A stretch of DNA of 64,000 bases from Rhodospirillales bacterium (GTDB lineage Bacteria; Pseudomonadota; Alphaproteobacteria; Rhodospirillales; Casp-alpha2): assembly GCA_017640505.1 (NCBI GenBank), contig JAEPQO010000002.1, positions 558,001-622,000 of the forward strand, given 5' to 3'. Below are positions 27,172 to 35,247 of this stretch, one piece after another (position 1 is the stretch's first letter; each line of letters opens with the position of its first letter). The notes below the pieces were generated by a model. It saw nothing but the letters and a program-made list of their open reading frames with translations, had not been told where the DNA came from and did not search any database. The position numbers were made by a program, and so were the translations under genes.

Positions 27172-27209
27172 GTGGCGAAAGTGCCCCCTGGGCCTCAAAA
27201 TCAGTTAGG

Positions 27210-27674
27210 TCAGCCGACGATTCCGGACTGCCCGACGATACGCATCAAGGTCTGCTGCATCAAGGCGCACAGCTTGGTTTCACCATCCCTGCGCACGAAC
27301 ACCTCGCCCTTGGTGACCGTCAGCGTACGGCCGGGTTTGATGACCTCGCCCCGCGCAAGCAACAGGTCGCCGTCAGCGGGAGACATAAGGTTCAACTTGA
27401 ACTCCACCGTCAGCACGCCGTCATCGGCGGCGAACAGCGTTGACCCGGCATAACCGCCGGCGGTGTCGATGATGCTCGCAATGCCACCAGCATGGTAGAA
27501 CCCGTGCTGCTGGGACAGTTCATCGGTAAACGGCATTTCAATCTCGACGAGCCCCGGCTCGACTTTCGTCATTGCGGCGCCCAGGTGCGCCATCAATCCC
27601 TGGCGGCCGAAACTGTGGCGCACCCGCTCGGCAAAGTCCGGATCGGCGACCTTGAAGTCCGCCATCGACGTCAC
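27210..27674 (-). CDS. PaaI family (hotdog) thioesterase
   Basis: A 154-residue hotdog-fold acyl-CoA thioesterase. Family blocks are MPFTDELSQQHGFYHAGGIASIIDTAGGYAG, in which HGFYHAG holds the likely active-site residues, and VEFKLNLMSPADGDLLLARGEVIKPGRTLTV. The GTG at 27674 overlaps the aspartate dehydrogenase stop (GTGA) and has AGGA seven bases upstream; an ATG three codons on (27665) is an alternative. Probably relieves CoA trapping during catabolism. Confidence 0.87.
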   Translation of the reverse strand: MTSMADFKVADPDFAERVRHSFGRQGLMAHLGAAMTKVEPGLVEIEMPFTDELSQQHGFYHAGGIASIIDTAGGYAGSTLFAADDGVLTVEFKLNLMSPADGDLLLARGEVIKPGRTLTVTKGEVFVRRDGETKLCALMQQTLMRIVGQSGIVG

Positions 27675-28489
27675 GCCCCAATCCTGAGCGGCGATACCAT
27701 ACCTTCCAGCGTCGCCATGACCGACAGTGGGGTTAGCTTCCCGGTCGCAGGATTTTCTTCCGTCGGCACACCGGCAATGGTGAATTCGAACCGCGTCGCA
27801 TCGCTGTCGAGCTTGACCGTATGCGTATTCCGGTCGACGGCCGGATCGGCCCAGATTTCATACTGGGTCTCGTCCGGTCCCGCACCGGCAAGACTCAACG
27901 CCACGGCAACGTTGACGTTGGCAGGGAACTTCTGGGCGGCATCGCGAACTGATCCCTTGTAAAGGCAGAGCGGCTCCTTGAGGTCGGAAAGATCGATCCC
28001 CTGCTCGACCACGAACGGCGCCTTGACCAGGCCTGCTGGCGGCTTGCGCGTTGCCATAACCAAAGAGTGGATGGTCCCGTGCCGCGCCGCATTTACCGCA
28101 TCGAAAGCCATCAGCGCCCCGGTCGGTACGATGATCCGGGCGCCGGTCTCTTTCGCCTTGTCGATCAGGTCCGGTCGTTCCAGAAGCTGGGTCACCGTCA
28201 CTGCAATCAATATCTTTCCCTGTTCGACGGCCGGCACGGCCAGGTCGAAATAGCGTTCCGGCGGCAATCCCTCGACGATTACATCGGCCATCCCGACGAG
28301 TTCTTCGAGATCGACGATCGGCGGCTTGACCTTGAAGTCCGCGATCTTGTCTTTGGCACGCTCCTTGTTTCCGGCAGACACGGCCACCAACTCGTAGCCC
28401 GGCACCCCGTCGGCGAGCCACTTCGCCACGGGCAATCCCACCGCGCCAAGCCCGGCCACGGCAATTTTCTGATTCTTTACGGACGTCAT
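27671..28489 (-). CDS. nadX: L-aspartate dehydrogenase family protein
   Basis: A 272-residue NAD(P)-dependent dehydrogenase of the aspartate dehydrogenase family, which forms iminoaspartate or oxaloacetate plus ammonia. The Rossmann loop is AVAGLGAVGLPVAKWL near residue 10; IIVPTGALMAFDAVNAARHGTI and the C-terminal FPANVNVAVALSLAGAGPDET are family-specific. The catalytic His lies in the later segment DPAVDRNTHTVKLDS. It follows the MerR gene by 25 bases and overlaps the thioesterase gene. Being under a leucine-catabolism regulator is unusual; a different amino-acid substrate is possible. Confidence 0.82.
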   Translation of the reverse strand: MTSVKNQKIAVAGLGAVGLPVAKWLADGVPGYELVAVSAGNKERAKDKIADFKVKPPIVDLEELVGMADVIVEGLPPERYFDLAVPAVEQGKILIAVTVTQLLERPDLIDKAKETGARIIVPTGALMAFDAVNAARHGTIHSLVMATRKPPAGLVKAPFVVEQGIDLSDLKEPLCLYKGSVRDAAQKFPANVNVAVALSLAGAGPDETQYEIWADPAVDRNTHTVKLDSDATRFEFTIAGVPTEENPATGKLTPLSVMATLEGMVSPLRIGA

Positions 28490-28514
28490 CGATTCTTCCC
28501 CTAAGACGATAGGA

Positions 28515-28901
28515 TTATTTCTTGGTTTGTTTCTGTGAAAGCAACTGTGTGCATTGCCTTTCGAGACGGGTCATCTCGGCCAGCGTTTCCTCGATGTCTT
28601 TCTTTTGCCCTTCAAGGACGGTTTTCCGGTCCCGGATCACGTCGATGAACTGTTTGAGCTGCGTCACTTCGCTGGGGTCGACATCGTATAGGTCCATCAG
28701 CTCGGCGATTTCGTCGAGCGTCAGGCCAAGCCGTTTGCCACGCATGATCAGACGCAATCGCACACGGTCGCGTGGACTGTAAATCCGCCGCTGACCCTCG
28801 CGGGCGGGCGCGATCAGACCTTTATCTTCATAAAACCGGACCGTGCGGGTCGTTACACCGAATTCCTTCGCAAGGTCCGCGATACCGTATGTTTCTCCCA
28901 T
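28515..28901 (-). CDS. liuR: MerR family transcriptional regulator, LiuR-like
   Basis: A 128-residue MerR regulator. The N-terminal winged helix reads YGIADLAKEFGVTTRTVRFYEDKGLIAPAREGQRRIYSPRD, followed by RLRLIMRGKRLGLTLDEIAELMDLYD and a long dimerisation coiled coil ending in a short tail with one Cys (LERQCTQLLSQ). LiuR regulators of this family control branched-chain amino acid catabolism in proteobacteria. The symbol is inferred from the shared palindrome at 28922-28937 and 26285-26306 and from the neighbouring ivd-mcc genes. Confidence 0.85.
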   Translation of the reverse strand: MGETYGIADLAKEFGVTTRTVRFYEDKGLIAPAREGQRRIYSPRDRVRLRLIMRGKRLGLTLDEIAELMDLYDVDPSEVTQLKQFIDVIRDRKTVLEGQKKDIEETLAEMTRLERQCTQLLSQKQTKK

Positions 28902-28921
28902 GGCCGCGATGCTAGAGAAGG

Positions 28922-28937
28922 TTTACGTTTACGTAAA
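28922..28937 (-). promoter_or_regulatory. Perfect 7-2-7 palindrome, predicted LiuR operator
   Basis: TTTACGT-TT-ACGTAAA, 20 bases upstream of the MerR gene start, is a perfect inverted repeat with a two-base centre. Its presence both here and upstream of ivd indicates autoregulation. Confidence 0.78.
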
Positions 28938-28962
28938 GTAGGCTTGAGACGATTTCAGCCGA

Positions 28963-30369
28963 TTAAATCAACACCAGTGCCGCCAACCCGAGGAAGGCAA
29001 AGAAGCCGACCACGTCGGTGACCGTCGTCAGAAAGACGCTGGATGCGATGGCCGGATCGGCACCGGCCCGGTCCAACATGATCGGAATCGTCGTGCCCGC
29101 CAGTCCGGCCACCACCATGTTAATGATCATCGCGGCGGCAATGACGACGCCGAGTGTCGAACTCTGGAACCAGAGCCAGGCAACCACGCCTGCCAGAACG
29201 GCAAATGCAACACCGTTGAAACAGCCGACGATGACTTCCTTGCTGATGACGCGATAGGCATTCGCGCCCGTCAGTTCCTTGGTCGCCAGCGCGCGCACGG
29301 TCACGGTCAGGGTCTGGGTCCCGGCGTTACCACCCATCGACGCCACGATCGGCATCAGCACCGCAAGCGCCACCACCTGTTCGATGGTGGCATCGAACAG
29401 CCCGATGACCATGGAGGCAAGAACGGCGGTGAGCAGGTTCACCACGAGCCAGCTGAACCGCGCCCGCGCGGTCGAGATCGAGGCGTGATAAAGGTCGTCC
29501 TCGATAACACCACCCATGCGCATGATGTCTTCTTCGTGCTCTTCGTGGATAACGTCGACGACGTCATCGATGGTGATGGCACCGACGAGACGCCCGTCCG
29601 TGTCAATCACCGGTGCCGAAACGAGGTCGCGCTGACGGAACAGGAAGGCGACGTCTTCCTGGTCGGTTTCGACGGCGATCTCGTGCATTTCCTCTTCCAT
29701 GACCTCGGCCACGGGAATTTGACGCCGTGAGCGCAGCAGCGCGCTCAACGATACCGCGCCGACTGGGTGGCGGCGCGCATCGATCACGAAAATGTCGTAG
29801 AAGATACTGGGCAATTCGTCTTCGCCGCTGTCCGCCTTGCGGCGAATGAAGTCGATGCACTGGCCGACGTTCCAATGGCTCGGCACCGTCACCACCTCGC
29901 GTTGCATCAGGCGGCCGGCGCTGTCCTCGGGATAACTGAGCCCCTCTTCGATGAAGGTCCGGTCTTCGTCGGAAACATGTTCGAGGAGTTCTTTCTGGCG
30001 ATCCTCGTCCAGTTCCTCGAACACCATCAGCGCATCATCGCTGTCTAGTTCGGAAATGGCGTCGGCAGCGTGCCGGGTGCCCAAAGCCTCCAGTACGTTT
30101 TCGCGCACCGTGTCGTCGAGCTCTGAAAGAACTTCCGGGTCGAAAATATCGCGCGTCGCGTGGATCAGGCGCGTGCGGTCATCCGGGCTCAAACGCTCGA
30201 GCAGATCGGCGAAGTCGGCATAGTGCAGCTCGGTGACAAACTCGCGGAGTTTCTCGGTCTCGTCCGCATCCATGGCATCGATGACGAAGATTTCCGGACC
30301 GACCGGCTCCTCGAGAACCTCGGCATCAGCGTCCGTCTGGTTTTCCAGCTTTTCTTCTTCGTCCGCCAT
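28963..30369 (-). CDS. mgtE: Magnesium transporter MgtE
   Basis: A 468-residue Mg2+ channel of the MgtE family. In order: an acidic start (DEEEKLENQTDADAEVLEE), the superhelical N domain (LRRFVTELHYADFADLLERL-type repeats through about residue 140), two CBS domains (VGAVSLSALLRSRRQIPVAEVM; LVSAPVIDTDGRLVGAITIDDVVDVI) and five membrane helices with the signature SMGGNAGTQTLTVTVRALA. The N and CBS domains sense cytosolic Mg2+. The ATG at 30369 (MADEEEK) is chosen over an upstream in-frame codon. Confidence 0.94.
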   Translation of the reverse strand: MADEEEKLENQTDADAEVLEEPVGPEIFVIDAMDADETEKLREFVTELHYADFADLLERLSPDDRTRLIHATRDIFDPEVLSELDDTVRENVLEALGTRHAADAISELDSDDALMVFEELDEDRQKELLEHVSDEDRTFIEEGLSYPEDSAGRLMQREVVTVPSHWNVGQCIDFIRRKADSGEDELPSIFYDIFVIDARRHPVGAVSLSALLRSRRQIPVAEVMEEEMHEIAVETDQEDVAFLFRQRDLVSAPVIDTDGRLVGAITIDDVVDVIHEEHEEDIMRMGGVIEDDLYHASISTARARFSWLVVNLLTAVLASMVIGLFDATIEQVVALAVLMPIVASMGGNAGTQTLTVTVRALATKELTGANAYRVISKEVIVGCFNGVAFAVLAGVVAWLWFQSSTLGVVIAAAMIINMVVAGLAGTTIPIMLDRAGADPAIASSVFLTTVTDVVGFFAFLGLAALVLI

Positions 30370-30465
30370 CGTGCCCTGCCCTCGAACCCCGGGAATCACA
30401 AGATACGACAGGGGCGCGATTTACGAAACCCGACACTTAATCGTTCCAAGAAGGACACATATAGA

Positions 30466-30494
30466 TTGAAAATTTATCTCAATATTTGCATAAA
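30466..30494 (+). promoter_or_regulatory. Candidate sigma-70 promoter of the lipoprotein gene
   Basis: TTGAAA (30466-30471) and CATAAA (30489-30494) separated by 17 bases lie in an AT-rich patch 95 bases before the lipoprotein start. Sequence match only. The gap 30370-30588 otherwise holds nothing I can name. Confidence 0.45.
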
Positions 30495-30588
30495 GGTTGT
30501 GGGGCGGGGATGAAGAAGGCGCATGGATACATCAATATCCGGCAACGTCGGTTCATTTCCGAGGTACTACTCTTGACGGGGATTCCAC

Positions 30589-31050
30589 GTGAAAAAATTG
30601 ATTCCGGTTGCACTCGCAATTGCTGTTGCGGGCTGCGCCAGCCAACCTGACGAAATTCAGAGCCAATACGTTTCTGATCTTCAATTCCGCAATCACGACT
30701 GCGACCAACTGCAAATGGAAGCCGAACGCGTTTCCCGGCGTGTCGGTGAATTGCACGGGCACCTCAAGGAAACCGCCGACAATGACGCCGCGCAGATGGG
30801 CGTGGGACTCGTCCTATTCTGGCCGACGCTATTCTTTCTGGAGGGGGGAGACGGTCCCGAAGCCAACGAATACGCCCGTTTAAAAGGCGAACGCGATGCT
30901 ATTGAGCGGGTCTCGATCAAGCAGAAGTGTTCGATCAAGTTCGCGCCGGCACCGACGATCGAGCCCAAGATTAAAACAGATGCTGGCATGCATGAGGTAG
31001 ACCCGTATCAGCCGGATTCCACGCCGACCCGAAGATACCGGGGCTCCTGA
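30589..31050 (+). CDS. Small lipoprotein of unknown function
   Basis: A 153-residue protein from a GTG start, with a lipoprotein signal peptide: [15 protein letters not shown], the lipobox Cys at residue 16. The mature part has a coiled-coil-like segment ([27 protein letters not shown]), a hydrophobic stretch ([18 protein letters not shown]) and a second charged helix ([20 protein letters not shown]), a pattern seen in small lipoproteins tied to metal-stress or envelope operons. The exact role is unknown. It stands alone between mgtE and a tRNA gene. Confidence 0.82.
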   Translation: MKKLIPVALAIAVAGCASQPDEIQSQYVSDLQFRNHDCDQLQMEAERVSRRVGELHGHLKETADNDAAQMGVGLVLFWPTLFFLEGGDGPEANEYARLKGERDAIERVSIKQKCSIKFAPAPTIEPKIKTDAGMHEVDPYQPDSTPTRRYRGS

Positions 31051-31190
31051 TATACAACGGCTGTGCCGTATCGAACGAGGCTAAATCACAACCGTCGATA
31101 CATATGCGCTTTTGTTCGGCAGGTCAGACATGCGCTGACCTGCCAGCACGCTCTGCCAGCTTTCAAAAACATTCAATTCTTGAGGAGAGT

Positions 31191-31277
31191 TGGTGCGGTC
31201 GAGAAGACTCGAACTTCCACCCTGTTTCCAGGACAGCGACCTCAACGCTGCGCGTCTACCAGTTCCGCCACGACCGC
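31191..31277 (-). tRNA. tRNA-Leu (anticodon GAG)
   Basis: Read on the minus strand, 87 bases from GCGGTCG (acceptor 5' strand) to the encoded CCA. The D arm starts GGCGGAACTGGTAGACGC, the anticodon arm is CAGCG-TTGAGGT-CGCTG with anticodon GAG, the long variable arm expected of a type II leucine tRNA follows, then the T arm with GTTCGAGTC, closing with CGACCGC. It decodes CUC/CUU. No integrase or attachment duplicate is seen beside it. Confidence 0.97.
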
Positions 31278-31290
31278 ACTGGGGCGTTGA

Positions 31291-31317
31291 AGTATCAGGT
31301 CGATCCCCCTTGGTCAA
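31291..31317 (-). promoter_or_regulatory. Candidate promoter of tRNA-Leu
   Basis: On the minus strand TTGACC (31312-31317) and GATACT (31291-31296), 15 bases apart, end 13 bases from the tRNA 5' base. Spacing is short, so this is only a candidate. Confidence 0.45.
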
Positions 31318-31427
31318 GCGGTCTGATGCAGCTTTATTTCCCGCAAAAAAGGCAGAAATCCGGGATTTTTCGGCATTCCTATCCGAAGCCCCTTGCAGCG
31401 ATGGGCAGGCTCCACCATAAAAACCGC

Positions 31428-32117
31428 ATGAACGGCACCGAAACCATCGTGACAACGCCCGAAACCCATTCGGATGCGATCGAGTGGCGCATCAGCGATA
31501 CCCTTGTCGACTACCCCGATGCGCTCGATTTCATGGAACGGCGCGCCGCCGATATCCGTGACGGCAACGCGCCGGAAACGGTCTGGCTTTTGGAACATCC
31601 GCCGCTTTATACCGCCGGGACCAGCGCCGAGGATGCCGAGCTTCTGGACGCGGCGCGATTCCCCGTCTATCAGACCGGGCGCGGCGGCCGTTACACGTAC
31701 CACGGCCCCGGCCAGCGCGTGGCCTATGTCATGCTGGACCTGAAAAAGCGCGGCGGGGACGTGCGCAAGTACGTTCACGACCTGGAGGAATGGGTCATCC
31801 GCACCCTGATGGGTTTCAATGTCATCGGCGAGCGGCGGGACGGCCGGGTCGGCATCTGGGTTCGCCGCGGCGCGCCGTCCAACCCCATCACGCGCGAAGA
31901 CAAGATCGCCGCCATCGGGGTCCGCATTCGCCGCTGGGTGACGTTCCACGGAATCTCCATCAACGTGGAGCCGGACCTCGAGCACTTTTCCGGAATCGTA
32001 CCCTGCGGCATCGACGAACACGGCGTGACGTCGCTTTGGGATCTTGGTGTCACGGCGACCATGCCGGATGTCGACAACCAGTTGCGGCAAAGCTTCCAGG
32101 ACGTGTTCGGCGCCTAG
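31428..32117 (+). CDS. lipB: Octanoyl-[acyl carrier protein]-protein transferase LipB
   Basis: Transfers octanoyl groups from ACP to lipoyl domains in lipoate synthesis. 229 residues from the ATG at 31428. Visible are [25 protein letters not shown] (substrate pocket), [20 protein letters not shown] with catalytic Lys159, and GIVPCGI with catalytic Cys193. Longer in-frame extensions to 31104 run through the tRNA and are artefacts. The end overlaps the convergent MaoC gene by four bases. Confidence 0.94.
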   Translation: MNGTETIVTTPETHSDAIEWRISDTLVDYPDALDFMERRAADIRDGNAPETVWLLEHPPLYTAGTSAEDAELLDAARFPVYQTGRGGRYTYHGPGQRVAYVMLDLKKRGGDVRKYVHDLEEWVIRTLMGFNVIGERRDGRVGIWVRRGAPSNPITREDKIAAIGVRIRRWVTFHGISINVEPDLEHFSGIVPCGIDEHGVTSLWDLGVTATMPDVDNQLRQSFQDVFGA

Positions 32118-32569
32118 GACCGCTTCGCAAGGATGTGGATGCAGGTGTAGGACATCACCTCTTCATCCTTCTGATTCAGCACCGAATAATCGATCAGCGC
32201 CGTGCCGCGATCGGGCTTCGACGATGACGGCTTTTGTGACGTGACTTCGGCTACGACCCGGAGTGTATCGCCCGGACGCACCGGTTTTTTCCAGCGCAGC
32301 TCGTCAATTCCGGGCGAGCCCATGGACGCCGATGCCAGATACCCCGTCGCATGGATCAGCCGGAACGCCACGCACATGGTGTGAAAGCCGCTGGAGATCA
32401 GGCCGCCGTACGGTCCCTCGTCCGAATGCGGCACGTCGATGTGAAACGGCTGCGGGTCCCATGCCCACGCGAAATCGAGGATCTGCGATTCCGTCAGCGT
32501 CGCGCCCGCGCTCTCGAACCTGCGGCCGACGGTGAAATCCTCGAAATAGAGATCCTTTTCCTGGGCCAT
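32114..32569 (-). CDS. MaoC family dehydratase
   Basis: A 151-residue hotdog protein of the MaoC/(R)-hydratase type. It shows [39 protein letters not shown], where Asp and His form the hydratase catalytic pair, [15 protein letters not shown] and [19 protein letters not shown]. These enzymes hydrate 2-enoyl-CoA or mesaconyl-CoA-type substrates; which one is unknown. It ends the pccA-acyP-maoC run and converges on lipB with a four-base overlap. Confidence 0.88.
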   Translation of the reverse strand: MAQEKDLYFEDFTVGRRFESAGATLTESQILDFAWAWDPQPFHIDVPHSDEGPYGGLISSGFHTMCVAFRLIHATGYLASASMGSPGIDELRWKKPVRPGDTLRVVAEVTSQKPSSSKPDRGTALIDYSVLNQKDEEVMSYTCIHILAKRS

Positions 32570-32581
32570 GTTCCCCTCCCT

Positions 32582-32863
32582 TTATGTTGTCGGACGCGTT
32601 TCGAAACCGGCCCCGGCCGGTGCGTCCGTTTCCGATGTTGTGATGTTGTCGACCCGGGCCAGAGGCGGCCCCTTGCGGCACAGCGAGAGCATGGTGTCGA
32701 CCTTCGCCGGTTCACCGGCAAAAACCGCTTCGACGCGGCCGTCGCTGAGATTGCGGACCCAGCCGGAAAGGCCGAGCTTCACCGCCTGCTTCTGCGTCCA
32801 GCCCCGAAACCAGACGCCCTGCACGCGCCCCTCGATATAGACGTGGATGGCCGTTTCCGGCAC
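32582..32863 (-). CDS. acyP: Acylphosphatase
   Basis: A 93-residue acylphosphatase hydrolysing carboxyl-phosphate bonds. The family signature RVQGVWFRGWTQ (catalytic Arg) is near residue 13, and GWVRNLSDGRVEAVFAGE (catalytic Asn) is near residue 38. A GTG start lies four bases after the carboxylase alpha stop; 12 bases separate it from the MaoC gene, so the three are one transcript. The alpha-carboxylase link may be coincidental. Confidence 0.93.
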   Translation of the reverse strand: MPETAIHVYIEGRVQGVWFRGWTQKQAVKLGLSGWVRNLSDGRVEAVFAGEPAKVDTMLSLCRKGPPLARVDNITTSETDAPAGAGFETRPTT

Positions 32864-32867
32864 GGCC

Positions 32868-34856
32868 CTACTCGAACTCCAGGATCACCTGATCGACGGC
32901 GAGGTTGGCGCCCGCTTCGGCCTTGACCGCAGCGACCGTGCAATCGCGCTCGGCGCGCAGCACGTTTTCCATCTTCATCGCCTCGACAACGCAGAGTTCC
33001 TCTCCGGCCTTGACCTCCTGGCCTTCCGCGACCGCGACCGAAACCAGCAGCCCCGGCATCGGCGACAACAGCAGCTTGGACGTGTCCGGCGGCTCCTTGA
33101 CCGGCATCAGCGCGTTCAGTTCGGCAACGTGCGGCGACAGCACCCAGGCCTCGGCGCGGATACCGCCCTGTGAAATCACGTAGGCAACCGTCGAACGGGC
33201 AACCTGGAAGCAAACCGTCTCGCCGTTGATGTCGGCCGGGAATAGCGGATCACCCAGCTGCCAGTCGGTGGCAACCGTGAAATCCTCGCCGTCGACCGTA
33301 AGCGAAACGGTGCCGTCTTCCGCATTGCCGACCGTCGCCTTGTATTCGGCATCGCCGAACACGACGACCCAGTCGGCGGAGACCTTGCGCGTGTGCGCGG
33401 CCTGCTGGCCGGAAATCTGCGCCGCGCGCGCCTGATAGGCGGCGTGCATCACGGCCGCAACTGCAGCAAACGTGGTCGCGTTCTTCGGCGCCGTGTCGGA
33501 CGGATTGAAGCCGTCCGGATACTCCTCGGCGATGAAGTTGGTTGTAAGGCGCCCCTCGACGAAGCGCGGATGGGTCATCAGCGCGTTCAGGAACGGGATA
33601 TTGTGCTGCACGCCCGAGATCAGAAACTCATCCAGCGCACGCTGCATCCGGTTCGTCGCGGCCGCGCGATCCGGTCCGTAGGTGATCAGCTTGGCGATCA
33701 TCGGGTCGTAGAACATCGAAATCTCGCCGCCCTCGTAGACGCCGGTATCGACGCGGACGTCCTGCTCCTCGACCGGCGGGCGGTATTTCGCGAGGCGGCC
33801 GATCGACGGCAGAAAGTTCCGGAATGGATCCTCGGCATAGATGCGGCTCTCGATGGCCCAGCCGTTGAGCTTGATGTCGTCCTGCTTGAACGGCAGCTTT
33901 TCGCCGTCGGCGACGCGGATCATCAGCTCCACGAGATCAAGACCCGTGATGTACTCGGTGACCGGATGCTCGACCTGAAGACGCGTGTTCATTTCCAGGA
34001 AGTAGAAGTTCTTGTCCTTATCGACGATGAATTCGACCGTGCCGGCGGAGTGGTAATCGACGGCGGCGGCCAGCGCGACGGCCTGCTCGCCCATGGCCTT
34101 GCGGGTCTTTTCGTCGAGGAAAGGCGACGGCGCTTCTTCGATGACCTTCTGGTGGCGGCGCTGAATCGAGCATTCGCGCTCGCCCAGATAGACCGTGTTG
34201 CCGTGCTTGTCGGCGATGATCTGGATTTCAATGTGGCGCGGGTCCTCGATGAACTTTTCGACGAACACGCGGTCGTCGCCGAACGACGACTTCGCCTCGT
34301 TGGTGGCGCGGACGAAGCCGTCCTCGGCCTCCGCGGCGTTCCAGGCGATCCGCATGCCCTTGCCGCCGCCGCCGGCCGACGCCTTCAGCATCACCGGGTA
34401 GCCGATGTCGTCGGCGACCTTGACCGCTTCCTTGACGTCGGCAATCGCGTCGGGATGGCCCGGCACGCACGAGACCTTGGCCGCGTTGGCCAGCTTCTTG
34501 GATTCGATCTTGTCACCCATCGCCGTGATGGCCTTGGGGCCCGGCCCGATGAACGCGACACCGGCCTTTTCGAGCGCCTGGGCGAACTTGGTGTTCTCGG
34601 AGAGGAAACCGTAGCCCGGGTGCACGGCCTCGGCGCCGGTGTCCTTGATGGCCTGCAGGATACGGTCGATGACGAGATAGCTCTCCGCCGTCGGCGAGGC
34701 GCCGATGTGCACGGCCTCGTCCGCCATCTGCACATGGAGCGCATCACGGTCGGCGTCGGAATAGACGGCTACGGTGGAAATCCCCATGGCACGCGCGGTC
34801 TTGATGACACGGCAAGCGATCTCACCACGGTTTGCGATCAGAATTTTCTTGAACAT
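32868..34856 (-). CDS. pccA: Propionyl-CoA carboxylase biotin-carrying alpha subunit
   Basis: Biotin carboxylase and carrier subunit, 662 residues, probably carboxylating propionyl-CoA from isoleucine, valine and odd-chain acids. It starts MFKKILIANRGEIACRVI, has the ATP-grasp loop KASAGGGGKGMRIAW, RECSIQRRHQKVIEEAPSP and EMNTRLQVEHPVTEYI, and ends with a biotinyl domain (EAMKMEN, Lys628). The ATG at 34856 is chosen; the open frame continuing to 35054 lacks family similarity. Its partner pccB is 4.7 kb away rather than adjacent. Acetyl-CoA specificity is less likely because a carboxyltransferase of the PccB type is present. Confidence 0.92.
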   Translation of the reverse strand: MFKKILIANRGEIACRVIKTARAMGISTVAVYSDADRDALHVQMADEAVHIGASPTAESYLVIDRILQAIKDTGAEAVHPGYGFLSENTKFAQALEKAGVAFIGPGPKAITAMGDKIESKKLANAAKVSCVPGHPDAIADVKEAVKVADDIGYPVMLKASAGGGGKGMRIAWNAAEAEDGFVRATNEAKSSFGDDRVFVEKFIEDPRHIEIQIIADKHGNTVYLGERECSIQRRHQKVIEEAPSPFLDEKTRKAMGEQAVALAAAVDYHSAGTVEFIVDKDKNFYFLEMNTRLQVEHPVTEYITGLDLVELMIRVADGEKLPFKQDDIKLNGWAIESRIYAEDPFRNFLPSIGRLAKYRPPVEEQDVRVDTGVYEGGEISMFYDPMIAKLITYGPDRAAATNRMQRALDEFLISGVQHNIPFLNALMTHPRFVEGRLTTNFIAEEYPDGFNPSDTAPKNATTFAAVAAVMHAAYQARAAQISGQQAAHTRKVSADWVVVFGDAEYKATVGNAEDGTVSLTVDGEDFTVATDWQLGDPLFPADINGETVCFQVARSTVAYVISQGGIRAEAWVLSPHVAELNALMPVKEPPDTSKLLLSPMPGLLVSVAVAEGQEVKAGEELCVVEAMKMENVLRAERDCTVAAVKAEAGANLAVDQVILEFE

Positions 34857-34960
34857 TGGCTTCTCTCGATGATCCTCTCCCGACACTGTTTTACGATGCG
34901 GGCACCGGGGTTTCGAGACTTTTTTGCAGTCGCGAAATATTGCCCAACGGGCAAACCGTG

Positions 34961-35203
34961 CTACCTGCCGAACAGGCCGTCGAACAATCCCATGACCCAG
35001 GCCACGTGCAGCGCCAGCACGCCGCCCCAGCCGACCATGGGCAGCACGAACCACGGTTCGTCCGGTGTCGTCATGAAATTGACGGGCACCAACACGATCA
35101 TCACCGCGAAATAGCCCATCAGGTGCCAGCCGAAGCCTCGCAGGCGCCGGCGCGACCGCATCGAGCTTTCATCGGGACGTGGGGATGGCGTGTTCTCGTC
35201 CAT
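34961..35203 (-). CDS. 2TM domain-containing protein
   Basis: An 80-residue protein: a charged Arg-rich N-terminus (SSMRSRRRLRGFGWHLMGY) followed by two membrane helices (GYFAVMIVLVPVNFMTTP and FVLPMVGWGGVLALHVAWVMGLFDGLFG). This is the 2TM domain pattern of unknown function. The ATG at 35203 is used; the upstream frame is shadow of the transporter gene. It lies between the transporter and pccA and may share a transcript with either. Confidence 0.78.
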   Translation of the reverse strand: MDENTPSPRPDESSMRSRRRLRGFGWHLMGYFAVMIVLVPVNFMTTPDEPWFVLPMVGWGGVLALHVAWVMGLFDGLFGR

Positions 35204-35247
35204 GCGCCGATTGTAACGCAGCCGCGCCCCGGGACAATGACCGTGAC

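Noticed and set aside
31191-31427. tRNA-Leu as an integration site for a mobile island
   Set aside because: No integrase and no repeated tRNA 3' end was seen on either side; neighbours are housekeeping genes.
34857-35054. An N-terminal extension of PccA
   Set aside because: The extra 66 residues lack similarity to biotin carboxylases, whose conserved start is MFKKILIANRGEIA.
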